From Paralithodes platypus (lineage: Eukaryota; Arthropoda; Malacostraca; Decapoda; Lithodidae), in assembly GCA_032716605.1 (NCBI GenBank), contig CM064571.1, forward strand, positions 14,994,321 to 15,058,320: DNA of 64,000 nucleotides, in the 5' to 3' direction. How positions within the stretch are numbered: the stretch's first letter is position 1; each line of letters starts with the position of its first letter. Below the pieces are notes generated by a model that saw only the letters and a list, made by a program, of their open reading frames with translations, did not search any database and was not told where the DNA came from. Positions 1-11,035 of the stretch are shown here, piece after piece. A program made the translations under genes and the position numbers.

Positions 1-160
1 TCTGTGCTGTATTAATGTCTGTCAGATGTTGAATAGGGTGCGAAAGTGAAGGAACATGTTTGTATATTTCACTCGATATGAAGAAATGAAGCTTAGATAT
101 TGCTGATACCAATTATTAATTAAAACATACTTGGTGCCGAGACATCACTTATTAGCGCGA
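1..160. repeat. left arm of a 160-bp inverted repeat
   Basis: This stretch reappears in reverse complement at 3599-3758 with a handful of differences. Similarity begins at the first base of the window, so the arm may extend further left. The two arms enclose about 3.4 kb, which suggests the ends of a DNA element or fold-back structure. No transposase was recognised between them. Confidence 0.75.
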
Positions 161-672
161 TTAGGCAGTATATATTGTCTAAGTAAAAAATAAATCAAAA
201 CGAAATGGAAAACAAAATCCAATCGAAGAAAGCGCTACGGGATTCTTAGAGTGGATTGTGTTTCTACATTTAGAAGACATATTTTAAAGAACATGACTGC
301 AACAAAATAGATATAATAATGTGAAATATAAATAAGTAATAAACAATAATTGGAAGAATACATCAACGTTAATCAAATAAAACCCAATCTAAGTATCACG
401 TAGCCTAGAGACTGTCACATAATATGGATGCAAAAAATACTGTAATAGAATATATATATACAGTATATATATATAAGAAATGCGTAACGTTATAATATAA
501 AATAATAGATAAGAGCAAGACAAACACACAATGTAGGTTGGAGACTTCCCACATTTTTAAGTATATGATAATAATAATAAAATTAGAAGAAATAGACGAA
601 GTATATAATAGGCAAGAAATAAAGGAAGATAGAAGTACATAAAGTTTAACTACGGCTGTATACCATGTAAGA
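161..672. other. AT-rich stretch without a gene
   Basis: Nothing coding is supported. It contains a short TA run at about 449-475 interrupted by a TACAGTA motif. The minus-strand open frame here is hydrophobic, AT-driven and runs into a beta element, so I do not regard it as a gene. Confidence 0.6.
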
Positions 673-676
673 TTAA

Positions 677-1178
677 GGAGAGGCGGGTCGTTTTTCTGGA
701 CCCCCTTCTCCCTAATGTTTAGCTCCACTTGCTGTGAGATTTTAAGACGTTCGGCCCATTAGTTTGGTGATTTTAACACCTTTCACCCCATTTCTTTGTC
801 AATCTATTTCGTATTAATTTCACCACACCACCAAACACCTCCAATGAAATTAATGAAAGCATATAATTATGTGATCCACCGGGATTCGAACCTGGGTTAT
901 CACACACAGATATTTAGACACCTTAACCATTACACCGCCAATATTAGGACCCTTCGTGCCATTTAGGTGTCGATTTTTTCCTGACGAACGATAGCGAACC
1001 TGTAATTTTAGGGAGAATCGGCCTTTGGCCGAGACATCTTTCTACCGAAAAATATACAAATATATCTTGAAGGGGGATCTAGGGGGTGTTTTTCTAAGTT
1101 TGACGGAGGTCTAGGGAGGAAACTAAAACAAAATATGAATAAATTAATTAACAGACCAAACAAACAGCCAGTGCCCAC
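677..1178 (-). mobile_element. beta (b1) TTAA MITE, interrupted by a SINE
   Basis: First of at least 17 beta copies, all in 0.7-19.8 kb. Full b1 copies are about 330-380 bp. One end reads GGGGAGRCNGNCCGTT, the other ends in CTCCCC, and both abut TTAA. The core holds GCGAGCGATAGCGAGCC, a CGGCCTTCGGCCG hairpin and an ATTTTTCTACCGAAAAAT hairpin. No ORF is shared between copies, so it is non-autonomous. TTAA flanks with G/C-rich tips resemble piggyBac MITEs. In this copy the last 45 bp, including the TTAA, is duplicated (second end at 1224-1227) and a SINE splits it at 803-939. Confidence 0.75.
803..939 (-). mobile_element. tRNA-derived SINE inserted in a beta element
   Basis: The reverse complement of 871-939 has a perfect B box (GGTTCGAATCC) and an A-box-like TAATGGTTAAGG, followed by an AT-rich body. 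The beta element resumes on the far side. A second copy with the same B box and body lies at about 51345-51450 on the plus strand. The cloverleaf is not intact, so I call a SINE, not a tRNA gene. Confidence 0.7.
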
Positions 1179-1274
1179 TTAATACAATACAAGCAATACA
1201 TAACAACAAACAGCCACTGTCCCCTTAATACAATACAAGCAATACATAACAACAACTGCACAAGACAATATTAA

Positions 1275-1470
1275 CCCCTTCTGTACCGGAGGCGTCTTTT
1301 GTATTCAATTTCAGCTACATTTAGACGATTGTGTGAAGCTTAAATGAGATTTAATGAGAGAGTCTGTAGCCTTTTAATGGGTAGACGTTCTTTCTAAGCT
1401 AAACAAAATCGTCTATTAGTTGCCAGAATATATATAATGAGAAGTACATCACCGGTACAGAAGGGTCCCC
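1275..1470. mobile_element. alpha TTAA MITE copy
   Basis: Alpha elements are about 205 bp and bounded by TTAACCCCTTCTGTACCGG and its complement. This copy has a clean left TTAA at 1271-1274; its right end is degraded (AAGGGTCCCCTAA). The interior carries AT-rich motifs (TAGACGATT, GCTAGAATATA) and no ORF. CCC/GGG tips next to TTAA are the usual signature of piggyBac-type transposition. Confidence 0.7.
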
Positions 1471-1491
1471 TAAAGACAATCCAAGGCTTAA

Positions 1492-1869
1492 GGGGAGGCT
1501 GGCCGTTTGTTTGGTCTATTAATTCATTTATTCATATATATTTTTAGTTTCCTCCCTAGACCTCCATCAAGCTTAGAAAAACACCCCCTAGACCCCCCCC
1601 CCCCCCCCTTCAAGATAAATTTGTGCATTCAGTAGAAAAATGTCCCGGCCGAAGGCCAATTCCTTTTAAAATTGCAGGCTCGCTTTCCCTCGCCAGGAAA
1701 AAAACGACACCTACATGGCACGAAAGGTCCTAATATTGATAACGAAATGGGGCGAAAGGTGTTAAAATCGCCAAACTAATGGGCCGAGCCGCCGAACGTC
1801 TTATGATATCAAAACTAGTGGGGCTAAAGATTAGGGAGAAGGGGGTCCAGAAAAACAGTCTGCCTCTCC
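1492..1869 (+). mobile_element. beta (b1) MITE, complete
   Basis: Full-length copy with TTAA at 1488-1491 and 1870-1873. It contains a poly-C expansion at about 1593-1610 where other copies have 3-6 C. The left tip has GGCTGGCCGTTTG and the right tip CAGTCTGCCTCTCC. Confidence 0.8.
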
Positions 1870-1873
1870 TTAA

Positions 1874-3598
1874 ATCCTGTAGGCTGGAGACTGACCTCGT
1901 CCGTGGTTTGATTACTGTAACCCACACGTCCTCTGCTGTCAGTCGATCCTGCCCACCACCCCTCTCTCTCTCTCTCCCTCCACACCCTCACCAGTCTCTC
2001 TCTCTCTCTCTCTTCTTCAACACCTTCACTATACACCACTCACATCACCGTATAACACCATTGATACACCTTTTCCACCACTAATATTTCGGACTTCACC
2101 CCTTTGCTATACACTGGGCAGCTCCCTTGTTCTCGGGGAGAGTTATTTAAATCACATGCAAGGGTAAGAGCCAGTGCAACATTTTTTTTCCAAAGGGCCG
2201 TATTGGATTAGGATGGGGATTCCGCGGCTATGGCAAAGCGCACTCACGCCCTCTCCACACTTACACAAGAAACAAAGAAAAGTTGAGAAGTTGTGGTGTG
2301 GCTTCACTGGCACGGCTCGGAGACGGCCTGGGGCGCATATTTCATTAAAGTACCTAGTCTTCTCTCGCTCACATCTTGCAGCCGCAGAGAGAGACCCTCC
2401 CCGCTAACATTACTACACTTCCCCGCTTCCCCACCCCGCACCGCTCTTCTTACCCCGCTTCTTTTCACATCACACGCGACCACTGCACCTTCACGCTTCC
2501 ATCGCGCCCCTACACACGCTTCATCACTTCGTAAAACTTGCACAAAACACGAGTTATCCCAAAGTTTCCATGCACCACACACACACCAACCCTGGGCTCA
2601 GACTCTCAGATCCCAGGTAGACATCACCGCACACGGGCTGGGGACGAGAGTGCCCAGGTTAGCTGATTCATTTTACCCTGTTTTTCTAGTTGTCAGGTTC
2701 GCACATCACTTACGACTACACATTATTTTTTCTTCCAACGGTTAGGGCTCCCGGGAGAGGATTGGTGTGTGAGATTACGGCGTATTTACAGAGTTATGCA
2801 CTAGCCGATCGGGAGAGGATAGAGGAGCTGTGGACGAGAGACAAGCTTGTTATAGGGTGAGGGGGGTGACGCACCTCGAGTCGGCTGTAAGCACTGGCTC
2901 AAGAATCAACAGGTGCAGGCGATTTCAACCCCACATCCAGCACACCCTACACAACCCCAGCCCCCCTCCATTGAACTGCCGATGGATGTATTAATCGGCT
3001 GGCTAAAAAATCCGATGCGCTCACAGCTCTGGCGTCCCAGCATCACTTGAGAGAGCTGGCGGGGTTATTTATGTGTAAGGTCAGAAGGGTTCAAGCATCT
3101 TTGGTGGTGGGTTCCCATTTTCCTCCCTGAGCCGGCCGCGGTGCGTTTTCTGTGCGCCCTAACCCAGAACTCTGTACAAAGGCGAGTGACTGCTTCCATT
3201 ACCGCGGGGCCAGCCCTATCATAAAACCCACAGTCACAGCAACACAATTTCCGACAATTTGTATCGGCAACTAGGGACTGACAGGTGAATTTAGCCGTTC
3301 CAAAAATCAAGCCACTACACTGTAATAAAATAATAAAATGTGCGTTGGCCACCCCGAAACAAAAACAAATAATAATAATAAATAATAAAATATAATAAAA
3401 TAAAAATAGGAGAAGTGGGGATTGGGCCTGAGTACGGTCGAGGTTAATAAATGTTGTCAGATATTTCACAAAGTTTCGGACACTGACTAATATTCTGAGG
3501 GATAAGCACTTTTCCCAGTAACTATAAAGGTACCAATAACACTTGTTGAGCGAAATCCACTGGAATCTATGACAACACTTAATACCCCAGATGTACAG
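1874..3598. other. interior of the 160-bp inverted repeat; no recognised gene
   Basis: About 1.7 kb with a CT-rich tract at 1955-2030, a GC-richer block at 2200-3060 and AT-rich DNA at 3340-3420. Open frames of up to 192 codons exist but show no family motif, signal peptide or consistent splice sites. A short minus-strand peptide motif near 3140-3165 (FWVRAHRKRTA) resembles one at about 60650 (MWFRAHTKRAP), which may mark a shared degraded element. Confidence 0.4.
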
Positions 3599-3758
3599 TC
3601 GCGCTAATAAGTGATGTCTCGGCACCAAGTATGTTTTGATCAATAATTGGTATCAGCAATATCTAAGCTTCATTTCTTCATATCGAGTGAAATATACAAA
3701 CATGTTCCTACACTTACCCACACTATTCAACATCTGACAGACATTAATACAGCACAGA
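3599..3758. repeat. right arm of the 160-bp inverted repeat
   Basis: Reverse complement of 1-160. Immediately outside it is a short GATA run (about 3769-3780). The inner limit of similarity is at TCGCGCTAAT. Confidence 0.75.
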
Positions 3759-4000
3759 GCTGTATCAGATAGATAGATAGAGCGTTCATATGTAACAAAA
3801 CTTACACACCTAAAAAGTACCTCGATCGTTTACATATGCATATTAGAACACATGAGCGATTGAAACACTGTTATATGTGTGTGTGTCGTCATGTGTGGTA
3901 TATTTGCACACACGATAACTCCAGTGCACCAGAACCATGAGTCGAGTTGCCGAGAACCTAACCATGGTGGCAAGGGAGACCAGAAATATTGCCAGATTAA

Positions 4001-4365
4001 GGGGGGATGGGCCGGTTTTCTGGACCACTTTCTCCCTCATGTTTAGCCCCATTAGTTTTCAGATGTTAAGATGTTTGCCCCATTAGTTAGTCGATTTTAA
4101 AACCTTTCGCCCCATTTCTTCGTCAATATTTAGACCTTTCGTTCTATTTAGGTGTCGATGTTTTCCCTGGCGTACGATAGTGAGCCTGTAATGTTGGAAG
4201 AACCGGCCTTTGGCCGGGAAATTTGTCTACCGAAAAATGTACAAATTAATGTAGAAGGCGGATCTAATGGATTTTTTGTTTTATAATTTGATAGAGGTCT
4301 ATGGAGGAAACTAGAAAAAATAATGAATACATGCAAAAATCGCCCAAAAAGTAAACCATCCCCCC
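4001..4365 (-). mobile_element. beta (b2) MITE
   Basis: The b2 subfamily has tips GGGGGGATGGGCCGG and CCATCCCCCC, with TTAA at 3997-4000 and 4366-4369. The core keeps both hairpins but reads GCGTACGATAGTGAGCC here. The right TTAA is shared with the next alpha element. Confidence 0.75.
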
Positions 4366-4369
4366 TTAA

Positions 4370-4575
4370 CCCTTTCTATACCAGCGACGTATTTTCATTA
4401 TATTATGGCTTCTATTAATCTATTTTCTTCAGTTTAAGAAGGATCTCTAGCCATTATAAGGCTTCGAACTATCTCAATCAACCCTTTTAACTAACACAGA
4501 TCCTTCCTAAGCTACATAAAATCGTCCAAATATAGCTAGAATGAGATACAACAGACGTCGCCGGTACAGAAGGGG
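4370..4575. mobile_element. alpha MITE abutting a beta element
   Basis: TTAA at 4366-4369 and 4576-4579, tips CCCTTTCTATACC and GGTACAGAAGGGG. No spacer separates it from the b2 copy on its left. Confidence 0.75.
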
Positions 4576-4679
4576 TTAAAGTTGCCACCACTCGGTAGGG
4601 AGGGGTATCGCCGCGGACATGAATCCTGGTTTGTCATCGGGCGCATGTACGACACGATTGTTGGCTTTGGGTTAAATAA

Positions 4680-5034
4680 GGGGAGACACACCGTTTTGCT
4701 GGACCCCTTTCTCCCTAATGTTTAGCCCCACTAGTTTTGAGATTATAAGACGTTCGGCCCATTAGTTTGGCGATTTTAACACCTTTCGCCCCATTTAGTT
4801 GTCAATTTTAAGACCTTTTGTGCCATTTAGGTGTCAATTATTTCTTGGCGAGCGATAGCGAGCCTGCAATTTTAAGAGGAATCGGCCTTCGGCCGGGACA
4901 TTTTTCTACCGAAAAATGTACAAATTTATCTTGAAGGGGGGTCTAGGGGGTGTTTTTCTAAGCTTGATGGAGGTCTAGGGAGGAAACTAAACAAATATAT
5001 GAATTAATAGACCAAACAAACGGCCAGTCTCCCC
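4680..5034 (-). mobile_element. beta (b1) MITE
   Basis: Right TTAA at 5035-5038; the left flank has decayed to ATAA. Core hairpins and GAGCGATAGCGAG are intact. Confidence 0.75.
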
Positions 5035-5217
5035 TTAACACATTATTTGCTACCGGGCGGCTTTTTACGCTTAGTGTACAGATAAGTCATTTAGTTTACA
5101 ATTGACTGTTTATTCGTGTTTAGCTTATTGGACAGTATTGCATTTAATAGTTTAGGGGGTTAATATTGTGTTTTAGTGTGATATCTTACAACACATGACT
5201 AGAGATAAATATTTGTA

Positions 5218-5597
5218 AAGGGGGTCACCGGTTTTTTTTTTTATCTTTCTCTCCTTTTCTCTCTTTCTCTGGCTTGTATCCATTCGGCCCCATTCAGCCA
5301 ACTGTTTTAAGACGTTTATCCCCATCCAGGTGTCGATTTCTTCCTGGCGATCGATAGCGAGCCAGCATTGTATGGAGAAATCCGGCTTCGCCGGAGAAGT
5401 TTTTCTATCGAAAAATTTACAAATTTAGCTTGCTGTAAAACAAAACAAAATATATATGCTGGCTCGCTACCGCTCGCCAGGAAAATATTGACACCTGGAT
5501 GGGGGTAAACGTTTTAAAACAGTAAGCTGAATGGGGCCGAATGGATAAAAGCCAAAGAGAGAGGGAGAGTAAGAGAAAACAAGCGAAGTGGGCTCCC
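5218..5597 (-). mobile_element. beta (b3) MITE
   Basis: The b3 subfamily has G-rich tips (GGGGGTCACCGG here) and an inner TCTCTTTCTCTGGCTTG tract repeated in inverse orientation near the other end. The hairpin in b3 reads TCCGGCTTCGCCGGA, not CGGCCTTCGGCCG. Right TTAA at 5598-5601. Confidence 0.7.
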
Positions 5598-5754
5598 TTA
5601 AGTGATCAAAGCTGACTTATGATACGAACACGATTCCTTAACTTCGATCAAGAATGAAAAAATACCATCATTACTGTCCAACAATAACTGAACATATGAA
5701 CGGATACATTTTTTACCCAAAGGAAAATATTAGATCTAATGGTTTAAGCCTTAA

Positions 5755-6119
5755 GGGGACAGTGGCTGTTTGTTTGATATATAAATTAATTTATTCATAT
5801 ATTTTTTTTAGTTTCCTCCCTAGACCTCCATCAAGCTTAGAAATACACCCCGTAGACCCCCCCTTCCAGATAGATTTGTACATTTTTCGGTAGAAAAATG
5901 TCCCGGCCAAAAGCCAATTCCTCTTAAAATTACAGGCTCGCTATCGCTCGCCAGGAAAAAATCGACACCTAAATGGCACGAAGGATTCTAATATTGACAA
6001 AGAAATGGGGTGAAAGGTCATAAAATCCCCAAACTAATGGAACCAACGTCTTAAAATCTCAAAACTAGTGGGGCTAAACATTAGGGAGAAGGGGGTCCAG
6101 AAGAACGGTCTGCCTTCCC
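5755..6119 (+). mobile_element. beta (b1) MITE, complete
   Basis: TTAA at 5751-5754 and 6120-6123. The open frame at its left end is just element sequence read through. Confidence 0.8.
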
Positions 6120-6201
6120 TTAAGTTGCGGTAATAAAGAACTACAATTGAATGTGTTAAATAATATTGTCCAATAATAGTGTGTTTGTTTCAAGATGTTA
6201 C

Positions 6202-6563
6202 GGGGAGGCAGACCGTTTTTCTGGATCCCCTTCTCCCTAATGTTTAGCCCCACTAGTTTTGAGATTATAAGACGTTCGGCCCATTAATTTGGCGATTTTA
6301 ACACCTTTCGCCCCATTTCGTTGTCAATTTCAAGACCTTTCGTGCCATTTAGGTGTCGATTATTTCCTGGCGAGCGATAGCGAACCTGCAATTTTAAGAG
6401 GAACCGGCCTTCGGCAGGGACATTTTTCTACCGAAAAATGTACAAATTTATCTTGAAGGGGGTCTAGGGGGTGTTTTTCTAAGCTTGATGGAGGTCTAGG
6501 GAGGAAACTAACAAAATATATGAATAAATGAATTAATAGACCAAACAAACGGCCAGTCTCCCC
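6202..6563 (-). mobile_element. beta (b1) MITE
   Basis: Left flank TTAC, right flank TTAA at 6564-6567. The right TTAA is directly followed by a truncated alpha element, the parent of the 30-bp minisatellite. Confidence 0.75.
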
Positions 6564-6641
6564 TTAAGACGGGTCTATGGTAGCAAAAAAGGTTGATTGA
6601 GATAGTCCCAAGCCTGTTAATAGTTGGAGACCCTTTCTAAA

Positions 6642-6755
6642 CTGCATAAAACCGTCTTATAGTGGCTAGAATATAATAAAACCGTCTTATAGTGGCTAGA
6701 ATATAATAAAACCGTCTTATAGTGGCAAGAATATAATAAAACTGTCTTATAGATA
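6642..6755. repeat. 30-bp minisatellite, segment 1
   Basis: About four units of the 30-bp repeat (GTGGCTAGAATATAATAAAA plus CCGTCTTATA), ending where the SINE begins. Confidence 0.85.
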
Positions 6756-6756
6756 G

Positions 6757-6905
6757 GGGAGGTGTGGTGGAGTGGTCTTGCCACTGGCCTGGTAATCCAA
6801 AGGTCCCGGGTTCAAATCCCGATGTATCAATGGGAAGATATTATTGGGATGGAATTTGTGCTGTACCTAGTATCAGTGCATTACCACAAGCCCACCGAAA
6901 CGTCA
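6757..6905 (+). mobile_element. tRNA-derived SINE, second family
   Basis: A-box-like TGGTGGAGTGG and B box GGTTCAAATCC are 40-50 bp apart, as in a tRNA-like pol III promoter. A non-tRNA body follows. The 3' end is not clear. Confidence 0.6.
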
Positions 6906-7284
6906 ATAAAATACCCTCATTGTTCCCTGATTAAATAGCAGTGTATGATAATTCCCATATTCAAATATGCTATAGGGGTGCAATGCCTGGTGAGTTATCT
7001 TCTCAACAGGTGCTTGTGTGTGTGTAAGTGTGAGAGTCCGAGTGTAGGGGTGAGACAGTGAAGCACGGGAACGAGATGGCTTCAGAGATGGGGGTCGTTT
7101 CGGGCCATGAGTGAGCACCGTGCTCATAGTGTGTAGGCAATATGGCAGGTGCTCGTTGTACTCTCTAGTGGCTTCAGAATACTCCCTAGACTGGAACAAG
7201 ACCTCACGGGCTTTCACTGTCATTGTAAAGCGGTGAATGTTAAGGCTCTCAGCCTATAGTGCCCGTCGTGGTAGTTGGAATATA
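6906..7284. other. unassigned DNA inside the minisatellite block
   Basis: No repeated family was recognised. It ends at a run of about 39 A (7285-7323), as expected at the 3' end of a retroposed sequence, so it may be SINE/LINE-derived. Confidence 0.35.
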
Positions 7285-7285
7285 G

Positions 7286-7323
<38 letters not shown>

Positions 7324-7324
<1 letters not shown>

Positions 7325-7583
7325 GTCTTATAGTGGCTAGAATATAATAAAACCATCTCATAGTGGCTAGAATATAATAAAACCGTCTTATACAGTAGTG
7401 GCTAGAATATAATAAACCCGTCTTATAGTGGCTAGAATATAATAAAACCGTCTTATAGTGGCTAGAATATAATAAAACCGTCTTATAGTGGCTAGAATAT
7501 AATAAAACCGTCTTATAGTGGCTAGAATATAATAAAACCATCTTATAGTGGCTAGAATATAATAAAACCGTCTTATAGTGGCT
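7324..7583. repeat. 30-bp minisatellite, segment 2
   Basis: About nine units. It is separated from segment 3 by the LINE at 7584-9031, so the array existed before that insertion. Confidence 0.9.
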
Positions 7584-9031
7584 TTTTTTTTTTTTTTTTT
7601 TCTATGTAATTGAAGGAGGCAAAAGGCATAACTGCCTATAGCGAGTGCCTCCCCCATAGTTGAAAGAGTGACAGGGCCAAAATCAAGGGACGTTCGAGCC
7701 AAAATGCCTGGACACACGGAGTTTGAAGCAATTTAAGTCATAGGAAGAGGGAAAGACTGATTCTGGGAGAGAGTTCCAGAGCTCAGATGTTGAGTAGAAG
7801 AAAGTTTGAGAGTAACGTTTCACTCTTGGGTTGGAGAGTTGCACAGAGTAGGGGTGGGATTGAGTTGCAAGACGGGTACCACGTGCCCTACGTAAAGGAG
7901 GTGGTATGCACTGGGATAGCTCTGAGGAACACTGATTATTATAGTAGCGATAGAATAGCGAGAGAGATGCAACATTGCGGCGGCGGAGAGAGAGAGATTG
8001 CAGAGAGTTGGTGAGTGGACGGGAGTTAATGATACGAAAGGCCTTCCTTTCAACTTTGTCTAGGAGAGCGGTGTGAGAGGAACCTCCCACACATGTGAAC
8101 AATACTCAATACAAGGGCGCACTATGCCCCTGTACAGAGCAAGAAGCTGTGCAGGGGAAAAGAACCCCCTAAGGCGGTTGAGCACACCCAGCTTCTGGGA
8201 GGCTGCCTTAGCAAGACTGGTAATATGGTCCTTCCAAATGAGAGCAGAAGAAAAAGAGACACCAAGAATATTGAGAGAAGATGAAGGGTTGATTTTTGTA
8301 TTGTTGAAGAATAAGGGATAGTCCGCTGGGAGATCCTGACGGGTAGATAGATGGAGAAATTGGGTTTTGGAAGCATTAAAGTTAACAAGGTTTTCTCTGC
8401 CCCAATTGGAAATAGTATTTAGATCAGAATTTAAGAGTTCTATGGCTTCATTACGTTTGTCGTTGAGGGATTGCTGGCTGGGGCGTTCTGAAAAACTAAT
8501 GGAGTAGTGTAAGGTTGAGTCGTCTGCGTATGAATGGATGGGAATTAAGGTATAGTTAAGGAGATCATTTATAAAAATTAGAAAGAGAATAGGAGATAGG
8601 ACAGAGCCCTGAGGAACACCGGAGTTTATAAGGTGAGGAAGTGAACAATGGCCGTCCACAACCGCAGCTATGGAACGGCCGGAAAGGAAATTAGAGACAA
8701 AGGCACAGATGGAGGGATAGAAACCGAAGGAGGGTAGTTTAGAAATTAACGATTTATGCCAGACTCTATCGAAGGCTTTCGATATGTCTAGTGCAATAGA
8801 AAAAGTCTCACCGAAGTCCCGAAAGGAGGATGACCAAGAGTTAGTAAGATATGAAAGAAGATCACCAGTAGAGCGACCCTTAAGGAAGCCATACTGGCGA
8901 TCTGAGAGCAGATTATGAGAAGAGAAATGCTTAAGAAATTTGGAAGCAAGAATAGTTTCAAAAACTTTAGAAAGACAAGAGATAAGAGCAATTGGACGAT
9001 AGTTGGAGGGTTGAGAGCGGTCACCCTTCTT
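7584..9031 (-). mobile_element. jockey-like LINE, 5'-truncated, frameshifted
   Basis: Read on the minus strand: reverse transcriptase with NYRPIALIS, DISKAFDRVWH, SGVPQGSVLSP and the SYADD catalytic box, then the C-terminal region (RPCIEYCSHVW, SELWNSLP) and a short 3' UTR ending in a poly(A) run (T on the plus strand, 7584-7600). The frame is open from 9031 to about 8070, where one lost base in the run after HVW shifts it. There is no endonuclease domain, so it is 5'-truncated. It sits inside the minisatellite. A poly(A) tail fits the jockey group better than CR1. Inactive copy. Confidence 0.85.
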
Positions 9032-9742
9032 TGGCTAGAATATAAAACCGTCTTATAGTGGCTAGAATATAATAAAACCGTCTTATATTGGCTAGAATAT
9101 AATAAAACCGTCTTATAGTGGCTAGAATATAATAAAACTGTCTTATAGTGGCTAGAATATAATAAAACCGTCTTATAGTGGCTAGAATATAATAAAACTG
9201 TCTTATAGTGCCTAGAATATAATAAAACCGTCTTATAGTGGCTAGAATATAATAAAACCGTCTTATAGTGGCTAAAATATATAATAAACCGTCTTATAGT
9301 GGCTAGAATATAATAAAACCGTCTTATAGTGGCTAGAATATAATAAAACCGTCTTATAGTGGCTAGAATATAATAAAACCGTCTTATAGTGGCTAGAATA
9401 TAATAAAACCGTCTTATAGTGGCTAGAATATAATAAAACCGTCTTATAGTGGCTAGAATATAATAAAACCGTCTTATAGTGGCTAGAATATAATAAAACC
9501 GTTATAGTGGTTAGAATATAATAAAACCGTCTTATAGTGGCTAGAATACAATAAAACCGTCTTATAGTGGCTAGAATATAATAAAACCGTTATAGTGGCT
9601 AGAATATAATAAAACCGTCTTATAGTGGCTAGAATATAATAAAACCGTCTTATAGTGGCTAGAATATAATAAAACCGTCTTATAGTGGCTAGAATATAAT
9701 AAAACCGTCTTATAGTGGCTAGAATATAATAAAAATATGTCA
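9032..9742. repeat. 30-bp minisatellite, segment 3
   Basis: About 23 units with few variants (some lack the TCT of CCGTCTTA). It passes into the alpha terminus at 9735-9761. The apparent proteins with repeated YYILATIRRF are artefacts of translating it. Confidence 0.92.
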
Positions 9743-9761
9743 CCGGTAACGAGGGGGTTAA

Positions 9762-9962
9762 TATTATAAATATAAATATTATACAATAACAATAACTGAT
9801 GAAAAGATTTCGTAAATTCAAGTCTGGATTTTATATACAGTACATCAATGATTTTACTAAATAATTATTATTATTGATTAGATTTTATGCTCATTGAAAA
9901 AGCCTTGATGGACATTGGATTTATACTATCAAATGTCTAAAATTATAAAAAAATACCAATAG
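9762..9962. other. AT-rich spacer
   Basis: About 200 bp between the alpha terminus and the next beta copy. No feature seen. Confidence 0.5.
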
Positions 9963-9966
9963 TTAA

Positions 9967-10294
9967 GGGGAGGTTTTTAGTGTGTTTCCTAGACTTCCAT
10001 CAAGCTTGAAATTACACCCCCTTGACCCCTTTCAAGATAAATTTGTACATTTTTCGGTAGAAAAATATCACGGCCGAAGGCCGGTTCCTCTTAAATTACA
10101 GGCTCGCTATCGCTCGCCAGGAAAAAAATGACACCTAAATGGGACGACAGGTCTTAAAAGTGACATAAATGGGGTGAAAGTTCTTAAAATCGCCAAACTA
10201 ATGGGGCGAACGTCTTAAAATCTCAAAAGCAATGGGGATAAACATGAGGGAGAAAGGGGTAAAGAAAAAAAATCCCTCAAGTGGAAATCTCCCC
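9967..10294 (+). mobile_element. beta (b1) MITE, variant tips
   Basis: TTAA at 9963-9966 and 10295-10298. Its tip reads GGGGAGGTTTTTAGT and lacks the GCCGTTTG segment, as also seen at 14203 and 14651. Confidence 0.75.
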
Positions 10295-10512
10295 TTAATA
10301 AGCAGATATATCCTAATGACTTACTTTTCAGTAAAAAAAAAAATAAAAAATAAAAAATATAATGATATTTTCGTCGGTATTTTGATTCACAAACTGAAAA
10401 AAAAAATACTATATAATGAATACAGAAAACAACTAAGTTATTAGTATTGGAAGCCCCAGTTAGCATTATTATTTAGCATAAAAGTAGTTCTAGATAGTCC
10501 CCTCAGGCTTAA

Positions 10513-10844
10513 GGGGAGATGGGCCGTTTTTCTGGTCCCCCTTCTCCCTCATGATTAGTCCCATTAATTTGGCGGTTTTAACACCTTTCGCCCCATTTCG
10601 TTGTCAATTTTAAGACCTTTCGTGCCATTTAAGTGTCGATTATTTCCTGGCGAGCGAAAGCGAGCCTGCCATTTTAAGAGGAACCGGCCTTCGGCCGGGA
10701 AATTTTTCTACCGAAAAATGTACAAATTTATCTTGAAGGGTGGTCTAGGGGGTGTTTTTCTAAGCTTGATGGAGGTCTAGGGAGGAAACTAAATAAATAT
10801 ATGAATAAATGAATTAATAGACCAAACAAACGGCCAGTCTCCCC
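10513..10844 (-). mobile_element. beta (b1) MITE
   Basis: TTAA at 10509-10512 and 10845-10848. It lacks one inner block of about 35 bp present in longer copies. Confidence 0.8.
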
Positions 10845-10907
10845 TTAAACCAACCTTTTTATGCTTCAAAGCAGCTGGCTTCTAAGAATATATATATTTT
10901 GAATACA

Positions 10908-11035
<128 letters not shown>

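Larger units (their letters stand above)
6568..9761. mobile_element. alpha MITE expanded into a minisatellite and invaded by a SINE and a LINE
   Basis: 6568-6660 matches the inner half of an alpha element. Its sub-terminal stretch, roughly AAAACCGTCTTATAGTGGCT plus AGAATATAAT, is then repeated as a 30-bp unit. The far end at about 9735-9761 (GTCACCGGTAACGAGGGGG, then TTAA) is a normal alpha terminus. Between them lie a SINE, about 380 bp of unassigned DNA, an A-run and a jockey-like LINE. I read the whole block as one alpha element in which an internal segment multiplied and later took insertions. Confidence 0.65.

Noticed and set aside
871..939. tRNA gene on the minus strand
   Set aside because: The B box is perfect, but the head is fused to a repeat body, lacks a convincing acceptor stem and recurs in truncated form at 51371. 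It is a SINE.
2293..2745. 150-codon plus-strand frame in GC-richer DNA
   Set aside because: No motif, signal peptide or splice support; Ser/Thr/His-rich composition follows from CAC/CTT-rich sequence.
3065..3643. 192-codon minus-strand frame
   Set aside because: It runs through AT-rich sequence and into the inverted-repeat arm; composition does not look coding, apart from a short motif noted in the features.
6757..6830. tRNA gene on the plus strand
   Set aside because: A and B boxes are present, but the cloverleaf is not convincing and a SINE body follows.
6642..9742. CRISPR-like regular repeats
   Set aside because: Units are head-to-tail with no unique spacers, and the context is eukaryotic.
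9483..9821. Repetitive frames with YYILATIRRF
   Set aside because: Translation of the 30-bp minisatellite. Adjacent segments at 7254-7717 are the same artefact.
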